Below, piece by piece: positions 58,346 to 64,000 of a stretch of DNA of 64,000 nt. The notes below the pieces were generated by a model. The model saw only the letters and a list, made by a program, of their open reading frames with translations, was not told where the DNA came from and searched no databases. Position 1 is the first letter of the stretch. Every line of letters begins with the position of its first letter. The DNA is from Pyxicephalus adspersus (lineage: Eukaryota; Chordata; Amphibia; Anura; Pyxicephalidae): contig NC_092862.1 of the NCBI RefSeq assembly GCF_032062135.1, positions 69,320,205 to 69,384,204 on the forward strand. Direction: 5' to 3'. The position numbers and the translations under genes were made by a program.

Positions 58346-60336
58346 TTAAAGCATCATTCATCATCAGTTTTGCTTTCTGCTATCACTGAGGCTTTAGAGT
58401 ACTAGATAATATGCAGCATGCATTACAGTGAAGACTAAGCTGCACTGCTGCTAGTGGTCTGCACATTATGTAACCCACTGCACTGATTTCTGCTGTATGT
58501 GGGGCTAGTCATTTTTTATTGCACCACCTGTCACAACGACTTTATTTTGAAAACATTTTTTAAAAGCCCTGTCAAAATGTTATTGCTGTTTGAGTTTATT
58601 GGGGAGGTTACCTGTCTGTACTTTTCATGATTACCACTTTGACTAGGGCTCAAACTGAGGACAAAAAGTGAAAATTTTTATTAAATCTAAAGGGCTGGAA
58701 ATGAAGGTATATTTTCACAGTGGAACATGGAACTTTCAACTTTTTTTTAACCAAAATAAAGAAACATTTCACCTTTATATAACATTTAAGTGGGAAAAAA
58801 AATATCAATTGCAATAAAAGGGTCAATTAGACATATATTTAAGCAGAATATTGGTAGAATCAAGGCTTACAACTACAGCAACACATATTATACTAATATA
58901 TGACTACACAGGGTAAATAATCTGTAAAATTTGACTTCCTTTATGTAGAATTTTGGTAGAATCAAGTAGTAGTTACTACTAGGCAAAAACACAGTACGAT
59001 TCTGCTTTGATTTGACCTAAATGTGCCACAGTGTATGTTGCATTTAAACCAATCTTTTTTTTTAGCTCTAGGGAACTCTTAAATTAAAGTTTAGATCTCG
59101 GAGAACCCCTACCAAAATAAATTTTTTTGGAAAGATGCCCCTTACCTTGATGGTCTGGGTGAAAAATGTCCCTCTTTCCATGGTAGTCCCAATTTAACCC
59201 CTGTTGATTCAAACACAAAATCAAACTTTACTTAGTCTAATATTTTGTTCTTGTCGCTAGTGAAAACATGTGCATGCTTTATTTCAAAGGTAGTATTGTC
59301 ATTTGCATAATTGTATTGGCAAGGCTTTTTATGGTCCCTCACTATAACTACTAGTTTGCCTGACTCTGCATCCAAGAACTAGAAGTACAAAGAGCTAATT
59401 AATTCAGTGTATAGCGTATTTCTATTTTAAGAGATTATAATTAATGATGCTGTGTTGTTGACATATGTTTTACTGTTAATAAAGCCAATATAATGCATGC
59501 AAATGTCTATTAAATAACTGAAAATAGTATGTAATGAGCTGGAAAAAATCAAATGCATTAGGTGAACTAAATCCATCTGGTATAGCAAGTCATCCTTGCA
59601 CATAATCTTTTTGATATAAGTTAATGAATGTATGGATGAATAATCTGAAACAAACATAACCCATGTACTGTTACAAGAAAATGACTTGGAAACATTGCCA
59701 AGAGAAATTAGGTTGAATTCTGTTGTTTTTGTATGCCATGAGGTGTATCTGTATGCCATTAATTTCCAGTTATTCTTTTAGCTACAAATTAGTTTTATTT
59801 AAAGAAGCAGCGTATATTCACAATAATTACCTGTATTAGTGCTGTATTATTTCAAAGCTTTATCATTTTAAAGCTAACACTTACATAGGAAACAGCAATT
59901 AGGCCCTTTTTATTTATACACCGTGCATAGAAACTATTTGGAAGCTGTTCAGTAGATACAATTATATATTTTCATGGAAAAGGACATTAATACATCAGAT
60001 ACTTCTAGCCAATAGTTATGTTAAAAAATTATTTATACCAATCTCTACCATAATCACTGTTTGATCAAAGTATTAAGCTAATACTCTTTGAAAATACTGT
60101 AAATTAAAAAAAAATAAATGGTGGGTCAGTCTGTATTATAACCATCTGAGCAATTTGATTGCTGTAATACACAGTGCCAAAGGAATGTCTGTAATCCTAC
60201 TTGTAGTTCAGTGCTTGGGAAAAGCAGTAATTCAATCACACAAGTGTGAAATAAGATTTATGAGAGAGTGTTTGCAGTTTTTAGAATGAACCTTAGGTTG
60301 ATATATTACAAGATGACATCTGCATTTTTGACAATT
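58346..60336. other. AT-rich non-coding DNA
   Basis: No gene is supported. A patch at ~59060-59190 (AGGGAACTCTTAAATTAAAG, GAGAACCCCTACCAAAATAA) resembles the interior of hAT-like MITEs but lacks both termini. Confidence 0.45.
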
Positions 60337-60671
60337 TTAGCTTGGTTGGTTCAGTGGTAAGCACTAAGGCCTTTGCAGCACCAGGTCTCAGGATTGTATC
60401 CCGGTAAGAACACTATCTGAATGGAGTTTGTATGGTTTCCCTGTGTCTGCCTGGGTTTCCTCTGAGATTTCTAGTGTCCTCCCACATCCCAAAAAACATG
60501 CAATTAGGTTAATCAGCTTTCCCAAAAACGTAATTAGACTAAGTTGATGAATATTGACTATGGTAGGGATATTAGATTGTGAGCTCCTTTGAGGGATAGT
60601 TAGTGACATGACAATGGACTTTGTGAAGTGCTGTGTAATATGTTGGCCCATACAAATAAATAATGCTGAAT
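60337..60671 (+). mobile_element. tRNA-derived SINE with L2-like 3' tail
   Basis: The head TTGGTTCAGTGGTAAGCAC fits an RNA polymerase III A box, and CTCAGGATTGTATCCCGG fits a degenerate B box ~30 nt downstream. The body has ATGGAGTTTGTATGGTTTCC, the TCCTCCCACATCCCAAAAAA block and TTAGATTGTGAGCTCCTTTG. The tail GTGCTGTGTAATATGTTGGC precedes CATACAAATAAATAATGC. This layout is the common amphibian SINE of this type. Internal promoter boxes are recognisable but mutated (the B box lacks the usual TTCGA). Confidence 0.85.
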
Positions 60672-61763
60672 ATATGTAATTTCTGTGATTTTTTTTTTCT
60701 TAAAGAAATCACAGTTTTCCTTTTAACATCCCACCACCACATTAGCCTATGCAAAAATTACTGTCTGTTAATAACTAGGAAAGTAACTCTTTGGATTTTT
60801 TGCAACACCTATGTTTGGTAGTCTTTGAAAATAAAAATTAGTAGTTAATGTAAAGGATTCTGTTACTAGATGTTCAGTGTAAATACCTCCCTTATATTTG
60901 TGGTAGGTGTAAAAATTCTCAACTCACAGTTAATGGCCCTGGTAAATTGGTGGTCAGCGTAGGATCCCCAATTTATTGGAGCCAGCATAAATCTTACAGT
61001 ACCCCCAGGGCAGTATAAATGTGTCCCCTACATTAGTGGTCAGTACATATTTGCCCCCATTTTCACTCTAAATATAATGGAGAGATTTTCAGATTATATA
61101 GTTTGTACGAAACTTATTTGTTCATGTTCCTTATGACATATTTCTACCAATTATAGCCAAGCATAGATCTTTCCACTGACCAGTTTTCCTATCAGTTTTT
61201 TTACCACTGATTTTAGGGCATTACATTTCTCTCAACAAACATTGATAGCTACGCATTTATTCTGTTCCACTTACACTAGGGGTTTCCCCCTGCCAATAAA
61301 GCTGAGCCATTTTTCGTTTCCACTGATAACCACTGTTAATGGGTCCTTTTTGTTATTAAAACTAGGCCATTTTACTTCGCATTTTCCTGAAATATGGGAC
61401 TGCCACAATAGTGTTTTTTCTGCTTAGATGAAACTGGAAGAAGGATGTCCTGTTTAAGGTTAGGACAAAAAATGTTTTCACTTTCCCAGGATTTTTAAAT
61501 ATATTTAGTGTATTTCAGGTCTGCTGAATCCAGAAATTAGGTCAGTTTCATTGAATTGGCTCTAGTTCTTGTGATACAGGAATCAGAATAGACGATTTTA
61601 TCAACAATAAATGTTAACACAGCATATTATTATCAATCTTTATTTACATTGATGTTTTGCATTTTATATAATAAATGTAGCAATATTTTAATGAAACTTT
61701 CATTTGCCTTCTTTTTATTCATACATTTTCATTTTTTACAGAAATTTTAGATGAAGTTGTTCA
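60672..61763. other. AT-rich non-coding DNA, possible left arm of the next element
   Basis: No gene is seen. 61505-61590 (TCAGGTCTGCTGAATCCAGA; TTGGCTCTAGTTCTTGTGAT) has weak inverted similarity to 63485-63550, which could be remnant subterminal repeats of the 61.8-kb element. Confidence 0.3.
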
Positions 61764-63302
61764 AATTACCATAATGTATTTTGCTACATTTGTGGTGAAT
61801 ATTCCCAGCAAAAATAGAGAAGGAACATTACAGAATTTGTGAAACATGCATATCTTGCATATTTTGGTATTAAACTGGAAGACCAAGACAACTATTGGGC
61901 TCCCTATATGGTATGCAAAACTTGTATAGAGTGTCTACGTCAGTGGAAAAATGAAAAACTAAAAAGTTTGAAATTTGGTGTACCTATGGTATGGCGAGAG
62001 CTCAAAAATCATCATAATGATTGTTATTTTTGTGCTGTGAATGTAAAAGGATTCAATCAATACAAGAAAAACAATTGGGAGTAGCCTGATTTGAAATCAG
62101 CAAGACAACCTGTGCCACATAGTGCTGATGTTCCCATATCAGTGTTCAGTACAATCCCTGATATTCCTGTATCCGACATGGAGGATAAACAGAGTTTGGA
62201 GTGTAATCCAGGAGTTAGCAGTGGAAGTGAATATGGAGGAAGTGTTTCATCAAACCAGCAGTTCTCCTAAGAAGAGCTCAATGATTTAATATGTGACATA
62301 TCCAGGCTAAATGAAAAGAAATGTGTGAGACTGGAAGTTAAAATAACGGTTTATAGGACAAGAGAGGTGACATTCCCACCATATTTCAGTGAAAATGTAG
62401 ACTTTGTGTACTGTTGTAACATCCCTGGACTACTGACCCATAAGGGAGTACAAGAATACTGAGCAGAAGACTGCTGGCTTTTCATAGACAGTTCCACTCG
62501 AAGTTTGAAATCTGTTTTACTGCATAATGGCAACTGTTATGCATCAATTCCAAATGGTCACTCAACAAAACTTAAAGAAGAATATGAAAATGTCAAAATG
62601 GTCTTACAAATACTTTGCTATCATGAACACCAATAGTCCATATTTGTTGATTTAAAAATGGTGAACTTCCTACTTGGATACACAAAGTACTTATGTTTCA
62701 TCTGCTTGTGGGATAGTGGAGCAAAGCAGGATCACTGGAAAAAAGTGATATGGCCTCCAAAGGAAAACATGAAAAAAGGTCCAGCTAACATCACTAACGA
62801 GCCAATAATTGACAAATAATAATACATACATTTGGGATTAATGAAGCAATTTGTTAGAGCTCTGAACAAAGACCGTGATTGCTTCAAATACATCTGTAGA
62901 TTCTTCCCTGGATTGAGTACTGAAAAATTAAAAGCAGGAATCTTTGATGGACCCCAGATTCAGAAACTGATAAATGATTCAAACTTCACAAGGTACATGA
63001 CTGATACTGAAGCTTCTGCCTGGCACAGCTATGTCATGGTTGTCAAAAACTTATTGGGTAACTACTGCTAACTTGGGTGTTACTATGAGCATAAAGGTAT
63101 ACTATCTCCATAGCCATTTACAAATATTTCTAGAAAACCTTGGCGATTTCAGTGGGAAACAAGGAGAGAGGTTCCATTAAGATATAAAGGTTGGGATAGG
63201 GATAGATGGGATAGACACATGATGGCAGACTACTGCTGGAGCCTTCAACATGATTGTCCTGATCATCAGCATAAAAGGAAATCATACAGAGTTTTTCGAT
63301 GA
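61764..63302 (+). pseudogene. Uncharacterised zinc-ligand-rich transposon-like protein, decayed
   Basis: I recognise a family of uncharacterised proteins reported in many copies from animals such as Hydra, aphids and amphibians; its biochemical function is unknown to me. One frame runs from ~61764 to ~63050. In order: CYICGEYS, FVKHAYLAYFGIKL, MVCKTCIECLRQW, FGVPMVWREL, HHNDCYFCAV, PVPHSADVP, FIDSSTRSLKSVLLHNG, a FVDLKMVNFLLG segment, YLCFICLWDSGAKQDHW, LGLMKQFVRALNKD, FKYICRFFPGLSTEKLKAGI and FDGPQIQKL. After frameshifts near 63055 and 63180 come LENLGDFSGKQGERFH and RWDRHMMADYCWSLQHD. In-frame stops are at 61815, 62082, 62268, 62460, 62634, 62817 and 62820. Cys/His pairs suggest zinc binding, and Asp-rich conserved blocks could be a nuclease core; both are inference. 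It is intronless, consistent with a mobile-element ORF. Confidence 0.75.
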
Positions 63303-64000
63303 CTTTTTGTGATTAGTTCTGTAAATATACTGAATATAGAATATATTGACATTAGGTATTTCAAAAAATTTATTTTGTATACGTAGGCATATCTAGTTTA
63401 ATTTTGCTAAATTTTCATGTTTCATTAGTTTTCTGTGAGGTTATTATTAAAGTCATTATTTAAGAGAAAAGTCATTATTTAAAAAACTAGAACTAATCTA
63501 GCAAAACCAAAACCATATTTGGAATCTTCGCATCAAACATAACCTAAAATGATTTTAATCTGTTTGGCAAGAAAATGTTTGTTGACCAGTTTTATAGGGG
63601 ATGGCAACCTGGAGACTGTAGTGTGAAATGCTGAAATAAAGGTGTCTTGTTATTTTTGTTTATAATATACAAAAATAATGTTAATTATGCCAAAAGGGCA
63701 ACAACTTCTGGAGCATCTAATGTTATTGATAAATCAGTGCAACAGTTGATTTGGACAGTACTTGAGTTTTATGTCCCAAGAACCTTATTCTAGTAGTTTT
63801 TATTTTAATTTTAAAATTAAACATTCAGTGTGCAGGAAGTTGGGTTTTAATTAAAGACACACGGGTTAATTATGTTTTTGTTTGCACATTTGTCCATTTT
63901 GATCATTTCTCATAATGATACATTTGTTTCGAGTTCAATGTAATATTAAAAATTATACTTGTTATTCTAGACATGTAGTACGTTTGTTCATTCCATGATA
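63303..64000. other. AT-rich non-coding DNA
   Basis: No gene is recognised; it may hold the right arm of the preceding element (see 63485-63550). Confidence 0.4.

Overview
The window reads as non-coding, repeat-rich nuclear DNA of a vertebrate, most likely a frog. It is AT-rich and has no bacterial-style operons, no rRNA or tRNA gene, and no host exon that I can support. Every protein-like segment that I recognise belongs to a transposable element: hAT, Tc1/mariner, Ty3/gypsy chromovirus, an L1-type LINE, and one uncharacterised transposon-like family. Around these sit miniature inverted-repeat elements (MITEs), a tRNA-derived SINE and microsatellites. The mixture fits an anuran intergenic or intronic region; the species call is inference.

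Layout. 1-2.3 kb: a decayed hAT transposase followed by a ~147-bp tandem repeat with CTG-rich tracts. 2.3-7 kb: AT-rich DNA with two small terminal-inverted-repeat (TIR) elements. 7.05-11.9 kb: a defective chromodomain-bearing Ty3/gypsy element with a 5-bp target duplication (TAAAG), a truncated 5' LTR and broken protease/RT/RNase H/integrase. A 1.2-kb hAT-type MITE with a perfect 8-bp target duplication is nested inside it. 12-26 kb: mostly empty AT-rich sequence with MITEs at 16.3, 17.5, 20.5, 25.2 and 26.1 kb and a degenerate repeat cluster at 18.5 kb. 26.4-28.3 kb: a second chromovirus remnant whose integrase is nearly intact. 28-41 kb: sparse repeats, L1 scraps and a possible minus-strand LTR at 40-40.8 kb. 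41.8 kb: a minus-strand hAT remnant. 44.9-46.65 kb: one TIR element nested in another. 48.5-50.5 kb: a Tc1-type remnant abutting an L1-type 3' end with a poly(A) tail. 52.8-53.6 kb: a minus-strand Tc1 transposase pseudogene. 54.7-58.3 kb: TTAA-flanked MITEs, one carrying an amplified palindromic minisatellite and a large GC-rich palindrome. 60.3 kb: a full-looking SINE. 61.8-63.3 kb: a pseudogene of an uncharacterised zinc-ligand-rich family.

There is no cooperating pathway here. The biology is insertion, nesting and decay. The most interesting items are the uncharacterised family at 61.8-63.3 kb, two MITE families with different termini but a shared interior, and the TTAA MITE family whose internal palindrome has expanded into an array.
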